Below, one piece after another: positions 23,482 through 33,000 of a stretch of DNA of 64,000 nucleotides (its first letter is position 1; each line of letters begins with the position of its first letter). The DNA is taken from contig NC_058193.1 in assembly GCF_907165205.1 (NCBI RefSeq), positions 32,005,521 through 32,069,520 of the forward strand. The letters run 5' to 3'. The notes beneath the pieces are model-generated. The model ran no database searches. It saw only the letters and a list, made by a program, of their open reading frames with translations, and had not been told where the DNA came from. The position numbers and the translations under genes were made by a program. This stretch comes from Coccinella septempunctata (Eukaryota > Arthropoda > Insecta > Coleoptera > Coccinellidae).

Positions 23482-23893
23482 CACAGGATGAGTTTTTGAC
23501 TCGTTCAAATATTTTATCAGTAGATTCTTGAGGTCCAAAGAAACACTCGTTTCCTTTGCCATTTTTTCCGAATCGGCAGGGTTTGAAAGATACAGGCTGT
23601 TGAAAAACCATAAAAAAAATGATATTTTTAGTTTTTTCTCACAAACGGTTAAATCGAATAAAATGAATTTCGGAATATAGTACCACACTACACAAATGTG
23701 TAATATCACATATTTAGCTAGTTATTCTGAAGGTGATTTTGTTTTTCCAGGACTGGCTCAGCTCATTATGAAAACTTAAAATTTCTAGAGCTATATCTTT
23801 TGATCAGGATCGAATCGGAACGAAATGGTATAGGAAAAAAAGTGTTTCTTTTGACCTCAAAAATCTACTGTTAAAATAGAAACTCAACCTGCA
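23482..23893. mobile_element. Repeat A copy 5, internally deleted
   Basis: Both terminal repeats are present (from 'caggatgagtttttgactcg' near 23484 to 'ctcaacctgca' near 23893), but about 250-280 bp of the body are missing. The sequence jumps from 'aatttcggaatatagt' to 'cacaaatgtgtaat'. Same orientation as copy 1. Confidence 0.82.
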
Positions 23894-24781
23894 TAAGGGT
23901 TCGAAAAATTACACGTATCGAAAAATATGAAACTAAATGTTTATTATTCATTGAATATTGCTAATAAAATACGACCTATTTGAGCAACCATATTTTTCGC
24001 AATCAACACACGCCTATTCATTAAAATTCCAATTGATAACGAATCTGTTGGTTCAGTTCTATCGAAATATTGACCTACAGTTTCACTATCGAAAAAAATA
24101 GATGCCATAAATCACTCCTTACCATGAATCTGCAGCTTTCTGCTACGTCAATTGTTGTTGGGGTTTACTTTTGCTCTGGCCACAAATAGAAGTCAAATAT
24201 TTCAACATCCCTTTCATTTAGGGTTGGTTTATTGGTTTAAAGTTAACAGATGTTTCCTAGACTGAGGAAAACCGGAACCAACTATTATATTTTTGTCACC
24301 TCCTCCAGGTCCGTACTGGTCAATTCGGAATACAATTATACAATTTGACTTGTAGTAGGTTGTAGTTGTTATGATTAGATCGTGAGATATTGACATTTGA
24401 CATGGTTTATTCATGGAGTAACTAGCCATACAATTTTTTTTAGGACCCATCCATTTAAGTGTGTTCACACTTCTCAAAAATTGTCAGTTATAAAATGACA
24501 CATCACCTACCTTAACATTCCATTTATGGTGAACAATGATAACGAAGAATTTCGCTATTTTATAAAATCATTCCTTTGGTTTTAAAAATTTGCTGGAGCT
24601 TATCCTACGAATCTCATAATAGTAGGAAACGAGTTCAATTCCGCGCTTATTGGACAATTAATCATTTTATGTCCGATTACGATAGATTTTATGAGACGTC
24701 AAACCGAAATCATGACCCCATATTCTTTCTACCGAGGAGACCGATGTTTGGGTCTGTATTTCCTGCAGGTTAAATTTCCAG

Positions 24782-25048
24782 GTACAACCCTGTGTTGCGT
24801 ACCTCGAGCAGGCACCATCGGACGTCCTATATCCGGTCTCTGAGCTCACTAAACCGGAAGAAGTGTTCAACTTTGGAATGTCGATTCTGAAAACCGCACT
24901 AGGATCCCGATTTCTTGAAAGACGGGGATCAGTTCATTCAGAAAAGCCTTTGACTAACTACGTGAATCATGCCTTTTTTTACGTCGAGAATAGTAGTAGA
25001 ATTAGTAGTTGTAGAAGTGTGAGGGTTTACCAAGAGTATGTGTCTTAG
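24782..25048 (+). other. Unassigned open frame with acceptor-like start
   Basis: An 88-codon frame is open from a splice-acceptor-like 'aaatttccag' (ending at 24781) to a TAG at 25046-25048. Residues include CVAYLEQAPSDVLYPVSEL and KPEEVFNFGMSILKTALGS. Composition and absence of stops look more coding-like than the surroundings, and its strand is that of the HECW gene 2 kb downstream. I do not recognise the sequence, and it does not resemble the HECW N-terminal domain. It could be a last exon of another gene, a transposon relic or chance. Confidence 0.25.
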
Positions 25049-25316
25049 TGAAAATACAAATTTGTTAGATTTCTCTGGATATATCTGATCTATTTACGTT
25101 GGAGCTCATTATGGCCCCTTTATGCAGGACAAGTAAGTGAAATCTGTCAATTTCAGTATTTAATCTACAATAATTCAAAGGGTTATTCCCTGTGTAATCT
25201 TGAGGCGCAAAGTTTATATGAAGATAGGTCCGCAAACGCTTAGTTACGGAGCTACAGGGTGTTGGAGGGAATTTTTTTAGTTTCCTTATAGCTCTTGCAG
25301 TTTTTTATAGATCGGG
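25049..25316. repeat. Probable dispersed repeat end
   Basis: The words 'ccgcaaacgcttagttacgg' and 'agctacagggtgttgg' around 25230-25265 look like the end of an insect DNA element. No boundaries can be fixed. Confidence 0.35.
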
Positions 25317-25862
25317 CTAGATTGGTAAATGAGCGGAAGTTAAGGGTAGATTAGGACACTGAGGGGATGCAGAGTTGCCTATATTTAAATCGCCTATCCC
25401 TCTTTATAATCAAGATACATAGTGTTTTACTCATTCTGCCAATTTTTTCAATTACCCATAACTCTCGAACCATCCTTTATATTTCGATTATATTTGGTAC
25501 ATTTATTCTACGCAACAATTAGTTCATACTGACGAAGTACCTATTTTTTCTTCCAGGTCCAGCCTAGGAAAAACTGATAAATAAGATTTTTGGTTGAATT
25601 TTATTTATCAATTTTTTCTAGGTCAGACCTGAAAAAAATTCATGTTACTATCTCAGAATGAACTAGTTGTTGTGGAGGACAAACTCACTAAATATCGTCA
25701 AATTATATAGGGTGGTTCGAAAGTTTTGGGTGATAGAAGAAATTGACAAAATCAATAAAACACTGTGCATCTTGATTATAAAGATAGGTAGACTCTTTAA
25801 ATATAGGTTATTGTGACTCAACTCTCATCTATCCTTAGCCCTTACCCATTTACCAATGAATC
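25317..25862. mobile_element. Fold-back element of about 545 bp
   Basis: Almost the whole segment is one inverted repeat with its centre near 25593 and practically no loop. Left-arm words 'attggtaaatg', 'cctatatttaaa', 'tttataatcaagatacatag', 'aactctcgaaccatcctt', 'aacaattagttcat' and 'aaaactgataaata' each have an inverted partner in the right arm in reverse order ('catttaccaat', 'tttaaatatagg' and so on to 'tttatttatcaa'). The arms are clearly diverged from each other, so it is not recent. No coding capacity. Target duplications are not clear. Confidence 0.85.
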
Positions 25863-27106
25863 ACTTTGTATTTAATCGAATGGAGTTAATTTTTTTTTAG
25901 TTTCAACTTTCTAACCTCTGCTCAAATTTGAAACATGCATTGAGCTAAAGCTTTCACATAATCGGACATGGAAAAAAATAATGAAAATCTACAGGTGATA
26001 TTTTCTGGTATCTTCAAACGATTTGGAGAAAATCGCTATTGAACGAAAGTCTGCTATTATCGAAAGAAAATACGGAAGGTATACACTGTATACAGGATGA
26101 CTTCAATTTCGGTCGATCTATAACTTTTGGAAATTATACTATTATGATAGTATCTTGAAAATTGTTCGAGATAGATGTAGGACTTTTAAAATCGAATTCC
26201 CGAAGAGTACTCAAGTATTCTGTAGTCTTTCAGATCGCTCTACAGATGGTCCTAAAGCCACTCCAATTTTTCCAAAATGACCTTTAAGAAAATGGAATGC
26301 CCTGAACATTTTCTGTCTGTTGGATACCCTAGTATCCAAGTTTATGGAAACGTTTCTGGCCTAAAATGAATAATAATAAAGACCTTTATTCAACAACATA
26401 AATTATATGAACAAAATCAAAAATTAGTACAGATTTTTGAAAGAGGTGAGATTCAGTGCATAGTTTTCAAAATTTATTTGGACTTTTTCATTCAATCTGA
26501 ATCCCAATTCAATAAACCATTGTGTAAAATCGATATTGTTTTTGTTTATCGCTCCAAGAAATTTTTGATTTGGAACAACCCATCATTGTTCGGCGAACAG
26601 AACCCTAGGTGCTCGAAGCAAGGAGACATATCCTATATCTCCTTGGCTCGAATCAAAGGACCTATGTACCTGTCAATATCATTCAGCAATGTTATCTGCA
26701 CGGATTTAATCACGTCCTGAAGGCACAATAGTTAGTTATCAATATTTATTGTTCCATGTTCTGTTCAATATGTCAGGGTCAATCGAAACAGAAGTATTAT
26801 GTATCCTGAATAACAACAACTGTTATTAATAAAGGACTGATTCATCCGCTTCCTGATTTTCATCGAGTTCCGGTCAGGAGCTATTCCACATCGAGCGAGT
26901 TCATTGAAAAGGCGCATTCCACTGTGAAAATCGATCATTTTCTACATCCCCTTCTTTGTGATTCGAAAAAGCGATCAAATCCACAAAGTAACGCGTTTAC
27001 TCTAAAGTTAGATCGTCGAGAGGTCAGTTGTGAAAATAGGCCAATTGGATTTTCCATCCCAGCACATAAGTTGGTTTGTTTCGACATTGATTTTTTTTTC
27101 TTGCAG
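25863..27106. other. Non-coding stretch upstream of visible HECW exons
   Basis: Probably intron of the HECW gene. No earlier HECW exon was recognised here. 'tacactgtatacaggatgac' near 26085 resembles a small element end. Confidence 0.4.
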
Positions 27107-27202
27107 AGTCCAAGAGCGCTGAAGAGTGCCTCTCGAGGCAGAAAGTGGGCGATCAACAAGGCAGTACCATGTGGCTTCTGGATATTCCACCGAAACATAC
27201 AG
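27107..27202 (+). CDS. Hecw: HECW exon: N-terminal domain, penultimate segment
   Basis: Missed by simple ORF searches because it is only 96 bp. It lies between 'tttttcttgcag' and 'gtaggaaa' and reads SKSAEECLSRQKVGDQQGS then TMWLLDIPPKHT. The last base joins the next exon to make an aspartate codon (T-D-C-E-K). The pattern matches the strand of the HECW N-terminal domain just before its conserved FKYYHG-like strand in vertebrate proteins. An alternative acceptor two bases later (27109) would also keep the frame with a different upstream phase. Confidence 0.82.
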
Positions 27203-30200
27203 GTAGGAAAATAACACTTAAATTGGTACATAAAATATGGCTCAAACAGTTTCTGTTGTGCTTTGATTCTATACTTTTGAATTCGGCTCCTGAAACTGTG
27301 CAAAATCCTCTTCAGTACTGATTACACTGCTGAAAAATTGAGGCATAGAGTCATTCGGGGCAACTGTGCGCACTTTTGCGTTTCAAGCCATGCCCTGTTT
27401 CAAATGTTGAAGCTAGGAAAATTAAAACATATTCATAAGATAGAGAATTTTCTAATCTATAAGAAAACATCAAAAAGCAAACAAACAAAAACGTTTTCTT
27501 TCCGCAAACAAGAATTTAATAGAGAAAGTCGGAGTGCGTTCACATGCCCCGTATTGCGGGTAAGTGTGCGCACCCTCACGGGGTAAGTGAACGCAGTGCT
27601 TAGTGAACCACACAATCAAAACAAATTACAAAATAATGTCATAAAAATGTTACAATATTAGAGAAATGCTGTTTATTGTCAATACAGAAGCGCCTTTTTA
27701 TAAGCTCTGCATTATTGTTCGTGCCACAATTCCTGGTGAACACAACACTTGATACATTCCCCTGTTGGTGGCTCTTCATATTTTTCTGAACAAATAGGAC
27801 AATATTGATCGAGTCTTAACCAAGAAAATCAACAATGTCATAATTTATTCCTCACTGAACTAATGCCCATATAAAGAATCTATGCGCACACTTACCCGCG
27901 CACACTTTCCCCAGTAAGCCAAAATTTGAATTGACGTTCTTATAGAGTTGAGCAGCTAAGAGAATCTAAAATTTTTTTTATATATATTTAGATTAATATG
28001 CCCATGATCGAATAAAATATTGTTTAACACTGAGGGACTCGGAATTTGGACCTGGCAGAATGTGCAGAGATACTAAAAATTAACAAGAAAACTAGTGAAT
28101 TTGATTGATTGCAAATAAAAAGTTAAAGAAACGTGGCACGGCGCACTCCTATGAAAAACTAATATGGCGATTCTGCGCCCTTGCTTCACCCAAATGAACC
28201 CCTCTTTCATACATTGCACAGTCGAGATATACGCACTGCGCACACTTACCCACTGCGCTCAGTTACCCCGAATGACTCTATGTTTGCACTTTTTAATTGA
28301 AACTCATTCTTCGCTTATGTTTCCTGTTCTAATTGATCTACACCATTTCAGATTGCGAAAAACTCCTCTGTTTCCGATACTACGATGGAACCACCTTAGA
28401 TTACCTGGCGGAAACGGACGCCCTGATCATTAAACCCTCGGAGAAACTGAAGAGATTCCTGAAGCTGAAGCACAAGAGCAAGTTCAACGGGATAGAAAAC
28501 ACGGCCTTCCAAGACGAGACTGAAATACCGGCCTTGAGAAACTCTAACTCCTTGGAGGACCTCACCAGCAAGAACAGCGAGATGATGCTGGGCGTCAAGA
28601 AGAAATCGACTGGTCTGGTCCGGTCGGAATCCACGAACATGGGCGGCACGAAGAAAAAGATCAAATCGAAGCAGAATTTGAAGATTCCCAGCAAGGAGTA
28701 CTACCAGATCTGGACGTCGTACAGTTCTCCCTCGCCCACCGATGAAACCAAAGACATAACCACCCCGGCCAACGGTTGTTCAGATCCGTTGGACGGTTCA
28801 GCACCTCCCTTGCCCCCCAGGAGTTCCTCCCACAGACCGCTGGAGAGGTCGCACGCGGTCAGTACAAATTTCGTGCCGCCGTTGGTGCACAGGCAGAAGA
28901 AACCAAAGAAAGTGCAGAACCCCGAGGACACGTTCGGGTTTGAGCTGGTTGATACGGATGAGGATCATAGGACGCATTCTACCACATCCACTGCGAGCTC
29001 ATTGTCGGACGCTGATGTAAGTCTTCCAGTTTTTACCATGATTTTTCATATATAGGGGACTGTGGTGGAGGCAGGTTGATGAGAAAGGGCTCTTTATGCT
29101 CTTTAGTATTCATTAGGCACCGTGATTTGACTTCCACCATTTTTTAAAGCCCTTTGAAACTCGCCAGTCGTCATATTTTCCCTAAGATCCAGATACCTCT
29201 TAGATCTCACAGTATTAAAGCTCCCAAACTTGGCCTAGTTTAAATCAAACTGTCAAGAAACTTGATTAAAAGATAATGCTTCGTAAAAACTTCTTGAATG
29301 GCTGGGAGACAAGGTCCATATGAACACATAGCAAACATTACAAAAATTGTGCGCTCAAAATTTCTCCTTGGTGTCGAAATAATAGAACTAATTCTCTTTT
29401 CAGGTAGCCACTCCCAGCCACAAATCCAAGATGGACAGGAGAGCCAACGGCGAAATACACATAGGTTCTGACAACTACATAACCACGGCTCTCTCAAAGA
29501 GCCTCGGTGATAATTCTAGTCTCCAAAATGCTCATTTAGATTTAAGCAGAATGGAAAACCACAGTTCAGTTTCCACGCAAAGCAGCAGTTCTATCGATAT
29601 AGTCGATGGCGAATGCAGCCACTTAGTCAATTTGTCCCACAGGCCGCTTGTTAGGTTAGGATCGCCGCAGCAGTTCCAGATGGACGATTCCGATGAAGCC
29701 TGCGGTCACCAGTCGCCTTCTGGGGATCATGCGCAGAGGAACATCGCCCAAGTCGTCAAGCCTCACTCCAAGGCGCTGGCTAGGGTTGCTGGCACTTCAG
29801 GTAAACCAACTTAATGGAATAAGTCCATCAAGATTCACTATTTACCTATCTTCTTTACAGGTAACGCTCTTGTTTGTCCACCCACGCCTACCCACCATTC
29901 CAGAAACATAAGGAAGACCGAATTGAAGCCTCCCAACCTCAAGTACCCCAGTCCGTCCACTGATGGGGCCGCCTCCTCATCTCATTCGGAAGTTCGAAAG
30001 GCGGATATACGAAATTTGGAAACCCTGGACGGTTGGTCGGTCCCATCGAGCTCTCACAACGATCCAAACCTTCAGTCTGCCAAGGACAACCCTAGGTTGA
30101 GCATCATAGCCATGTCGGAGTTGAGGAACATAGATACAAGAAGCCCGGACGTGCGACCAAAACCTGTGTTGAGGCTTCCAAGCGACGGTATCGAGGATGG

Positions 30201-32276
30201 TGAGGCTAGCGGTGGCATTCCTTTACCGGTACAGAGGCTGAGCGTAACTAGGTTACCGTCCATTCCGGAGAGGAATCATAGGATAGTTACGGTTCCGGAG
30301 AATCCAGTTGAACATGAGGAGCCGCTGCCACCATGTAAGTACAAATTGAGGCTACCTATCATCATTAATTTAAAATATCTGATAGTATGGAAGAAAATCA
30401 TCAGATATAGCTTTTCGCAGTAAATTCTTAAGGTGGTTTTCGTTCCAGCTTGGGAGGCAAGAATGGATAGCCATGGGAGAGTTTTTTATATTGACCATGC
30501 TACCAGAACAACCTCTTGGACCAGACCTGGAGGCAACGCAAGCTCGATTTCCAGCAGCGTTGGGGCAGAACAGCACAGGAGGCAGCTAGATAGGAGATAC
30601 CAAAGCATCAGGAGAACAATAAGCTCGGTGCGATTGGAGAATGTGGACTACTCAGCAGCTCCTCCCGGATGCAGGTTGCTCACAAGACCGGATTTTTTCA
30701 CCATATTGCATATGAATCAAGTGAGTTCCAGATCCTTGAATTTTTTATCTTTCAGGAATAGTTTCGGAAGGATCGACCTACGAGGGGTAGAAGTTTGTTG
30801 AGATTTTTCAAATGGCATCCCGAACTACTTGTGCCAACTGCAAATTTTCTCAAATCAAACTTGCTGAATGAGTGGTACTTGCATATTTTATATGTTAATT
30901 TATATGCCTGGTATGCAGTAGGTGAATTTCTCATTTCAATTTCCTTTTCAGGATGCTTTATCGCTTTACAATAGGAACCCTACCTTGAAACACATGATTG
31001 TTCGGATCAGACGAGATCCTAATGCTTTCGAAAAGTATCAACACAACAAAGAATTGGTGGCTCTAGTCAATTTGTTCGCCGATACCTCCCTGGACTTACC
31101 TCAAGGATGGGACACCAAGAAAGATAGGAATTCTAAGGTTGGTTACAGTTTATTTCATAATTCTACGTGCTTGCACAATAAAATAGATTTAAATATCATT
31201 TCAAACATCTGCAACAGCGCTTTTCATTTGGGAAATTGACCATAATCTGTTTATTTGAGTTTAACTTCCGTAAATGAGCTAATTGATCTTTCACATTACA
31301 TCTATTTCGTTCAATACAGGGTTTTGCCAAAGGTAAGTCTTTTTTAGGTAAAAGCAGAGACTTCCTCTGGTGTCTCTGGTAAAAGCTGGTCAAAACATTT
31401 CGCTAGACATCACCTATGTTGAGTATTCAAGATGACGGCTTTCATCTTCAATGATATATCAGTCAGGGGTTGGTTTTTCTTTGGATTTTGCTTTTTAACA
31501 ATAATGCAGATCCCTCACGATTTAGACCCTTATTAAAATCTTTTTCATAGGTGATTTTTTCATCTCAAACGTTTGATGAGTTCACCCTCTTTCAAAGAGA
31601 AGACTCGCCTTTGAAAACCCTGTATAGGTATCTTAAATCTTTCGGAATGAGATAAATCCTTCAAAGTGAACCGGTACTTTCAAAATAGAACAGTTATTCT
31701 GCTTAGATCATGCCTAGTATGCTTCGGTAGAAATTAGCCTCATCTCTTAAAATAAACCATTGTAGATACAGTGTATTAACCTTACTAACTTTCTTAGCAA
31801 TTCTTCATTGACCATACTCACAAGAAAACAACTTATATGGATCCTCGGGTACCTACAGAATCCCCTTGTTTCTCTAGAAGGTTCTCAGAGGAAGGACAAG
31901 TAAGTTAAATATATGGTGGATGTGCTTTCGTCTCTTCCTAACCTGAGTTGGTACATCCACCATTAATTCAAATATACCCTTTAAAATTGATAAAATCACG
32001 TTCAAAAGATTCCTCATTTCAGGCTCCAACACCACCACCAAGGACGGGTACGTCTGCAAGCGCCGCTGTTAATAATCTGCCCGATATACCCATAGCCTAC
32101 AACGATAAAGTAGTCGCTTTTTTACGTCAGCCGAACATTTTGGATATACTGCGAGAAAGGCATCCGCCCATTGGTACTTCGCTTACGCTCAGGGATAAGG
32201 TCAACGCTGTGAGGGTGGAGGGAACTGCCGCCTTGGACAGGTTGAGCCATGACATCCATCTGACCATTCTTCTCAG
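27107..32276 (+). CDS. Hecw: HECW-type E3 ubiquitin-protein ligase, partial (8 exons)
   Basis: HECT ligases take ubiquitin from an E2 onto a catalytic cysteine and pass it to substrates bound through WW domains. Exons are 27107-27202, 28352-29016, 29404-29800, 29861-30334, 30449-30720, 30952-31137, 31798-31899 and 32023-32276. All introns are GT-AG and the phases agree throughout, giving about 815 codons without a stop. Order of parts: the end of the HECW N-terminal domain (KLLCFRYYDGTTLDYL), a basic then serine-rich linker with PPLPPR, WW1 (SWEARMDSHGRVFYIDHATR), a stretch TRPDFFTILHMNQ with NRNPTLKHMIVRIRRDP typical of HECW, WW2 (LPQGWD, FFIDHTHKKTTYMDPR), then YNDKVVAFLRQPNILDILRE. The amino-terminal exons and the HECT domain are not in view. 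The human relatives are HECW1 and HECW2. Placement of the family is confident; full gene structure is not. Confidence 0.93.
27344..28282 (-). mobile_element. Pogo-like DNA transposon remnant in a HECW intron
   Basis: Terminal inverted repeats 'catagagtcattcggggcaa' (27344) and its inverse 'ttaccccgaatgactctatg' (ending 28282) enclose about 940 bp. Further 'gtaagtgtgcgca' words are repeated inside. A short reverse-strand frame (27712-27828) encodes a zinc-finger tail typical of pogo-type DDE transposases. The element is far too short for a full transposase, so it is an internally deleted copy. It fills most of the 1149-bp intron between the first two visible HECW exons. Confidence 0.75.
27712..27828 (-). 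pseudogene. C-terminal zinc finger of a pogo-like transposase
   Basis: Too short for a usual ORF list (38 codons). Reads FSWLRLDQYCPICSEKYEEP then PTGECIKCCVHQELWHEQ and a stop. The pattern CPxC-E-Y-x-PP then IxC-x-x-x-x-x-x-WHE is the finger found at the C-terminus of many insect pogo/Tigger-type (DDE_1) transposases. Here the usual CxxC second knuckle is altered and the final cysteine after WHE is missing, so it is probably non-functional. Assignment rests on this motif only. Confidence 0.55.
28352..29016 (+). CDS. Hecw: HECW exon: end of N-terminal domain and basic linker
   Basis: 221 codons after the split aspartate. CEKLLCFRYYDGTTLDYLA ends the conserved N-terminal domain. It is followed by lysine-rich sequence (KLKRFLKLKHKSKF, GGTKKKIKSKQNLKIPSKEY), then a proline-rich PPLPPRSSS that could bind SH3 domains, and a serine/threonine/aspartate-rich end (STTSTASSLSDAD). 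No C2 domain follows, although one does in vertebrate HECW1/2. Splice sites are 'ccatttcag' and 'gtaagtct', in phase 0 at the 3' side. GC content is visibly higher than in the flanking introns. Confidence 0.9.
29404..29800 (+). CDS. Hecw: HECW exon: low-complexity linker
   Basis: Acceptor 'cttttcag', donor 'gtaaaccaac'. Starts VATPSHKSKMDRRANGEIH and is rich in serine, asparagine and glutamine (STQSSSSIDIVDG); no folded domain recognised. It ends on the first base of a glycine codon completed by the next exon. Confidence 0.88.
29861..30334 (+). CDS. Hecw: HECW exon: low-complexity linker before WW1
   Basis: Acceptor 'tctttacag', donor 'gtaagtac'. Contains LVCPPTPTHHSRNIRK, SPDVRPKPVLRLPSDG and a repeated short motif around LP.IPER (RLPSIPERNHR). 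Ends EHEEPLPP plus one base; the serine that starts WW1 is split across the intron. The preceding intron is only 60 bp. Confidence 0.9.
30449..30720 (+). CDS. Hecw: HECW exon: WW1 domain and conserved C-terminal extension
   Basis: Encodes WEARMDSHGRVFYIDHATRT followed by TSWTRPGG, a complete WW domain with both signature tryptophans. The part RRQLDRRYQSIRRTIS is a strong HECW signature, as the same run is typical of vertebrate HECW1/2. Ends LLTRPDFFTILHMNQ in phase 0 at donor 'gtgagttcc'. Confidence 0.95.
30952..31137 (+). CDS. Hecw: HECW exon: helical region and first half of WW2
   Basis: Reads DALSLYNRNPTLKHMIVRIR, then FEKYQHNKELVALVNLFAD, then LPQGWDTKKDRNSK. The helical part is conserved across HECW proteins and packs next to WW2. 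The donor is the weak 'gttggttac', with GT but little else of the consensus; the next exon completes WW2 exactly, which supports the choice. Confidence 0.92.
31798..31899 (+). CDS. Hecw: HECW exon: second half of WW2
   Basis: A 102-bp exon: QFFIDHTHKKTTYMDPRVPT completes WW2, followed by a short ESPCFSRRFSEEGQ. Acceptor 'actttcttag', donor 'gtaagtta'. As in many HECW proteins, the second tryptophan of WW2 is replaced by an aromatic residue (TTYMDPR). Confidence 0.92.
32023..32276 (+). CDS. Hecw: HECW exon: region preceding the HECT domain
   Basis: APTPPPRTGTSASAA then LPDIPIAYNDKVVAFLRQPN, then ILDILRERHPPIGTSLTLRD and LDRLSHDIHLTILL. This is the conserved helical stretch before the HECT domain. 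The donor 'gtgagtaaac' is strong and leaves two bases of a split codon, so at least one further exon must exist. The expected continuation (SLFE-like, then the HECT fold) was not found downstream in the window. Confidence 0.93.
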
Positions 32277-32546
32277 GTGAGTAAACTTGATTCATAAGTC
32301 ACTTGGATAGGTTTCTGAAACTTGTAACTCACGTTTAGCGCTTGAATCAAATGTTTTGAGTGTTGATGTACAAACACGCACAAAATATGGTCCTGGCTCA
32401 AGTACAAAAAAAGTGTATGACGATTTTGTTGTATGTGCGATAATGGGCTTTCGCAACTCTTCTGATGTTGTGTAGTATCAATTGTAGATTAATTATCACG
32501 AGTTAAACATGCGTTAGAAGGCTTCCAACTTAAACAGTTAGTTGGG
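32277..32546. other. Start of the last visible HECW intron
   Basis: Donor at 32277 followed by AT-rich intronic sequence. Nothing else recognised. Confidence 0.5.
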
Positions 32547-32699
32547 AGCGCCCACCAAAGTAGCGTAGTAAAGACATAGCACATACATGACAAAGGCGAT
32601 TTATAATTTTCAGATATCTGAGTGAAGTGTCAGTTATTATTATGCTTCGCCATTGTCATGTATGTGCCATGTCAGTGTTATGCTACTTTGGTGGGCGCT
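32547..32699. repeat. Inverted repeat (52-bp arms) next to a Tc1-like remnant
   Basis: Left arm 32547-32598 ('agcgcccaccaaagtagc', then 'agcacatacatgacaaaggcg') and right arm 32648-32699 (its inverse, 'catgtatgtgcca', then 'gctactttggtgggcgct') are separated by 49 bases. A few mismatches separate the arms. It abuts the Tc1-like coding relic and may be a terminal or subterminal repeat that was duplicated, or a small independent MITE. Confidence 0.8.
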
Positions 32700-33000
32700 A
32701 CCAGTCAGCGTGTAGGTTAAACGAAGTTTTATCGCAACAAGAAGTATCTGACCGTCTCTGGGTTTCGCAAAGTGTAGTTAATAGAGCGCGGAATCACTAT
32801 CGTGATAGTGGTGGTAGAAGGTTGGAAGAGCAAGAGCTTTAAGCGCTGCACAAGATCCTAATAGTTCATTTCGAAAAGCTACTGGTCGAACACTCCGGAA
32901 CAGATAGCATAGCTTTAAAGCTATGCAATTTTATGTTAATTGCCGATAATGCTCGTCCACACAGGCTAGAATTGTGCAAAGATCGCGTGGCAACTAAATA
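32680..33000 (+). pseudogene. Heavily decayed Tc1-like transposase remnant
   Basis: The frame to 32842 contains a recognisable helix-turn-helix: LSQQEVSDRLWVSQSVVNRA then RNHYRDSGG, as in Tc1-type N-terminal domains. After a stop and a large deletion, codons near 32942 read ADNARPHRLELCKDR, the motif around the second catalytic aspartate of Tc1 transposases. The first catalytic motif between them is missing and the third region is not recognisable. It lies within the last visible HECW intron, on the same strand. Confidence 0.72.

Noticed and set aside
28401..28931. Reverse-strand frames across the HECW exon
   Set aside because: They are shadows of the real + strand exon, whose family motifs and splice sites are clear.
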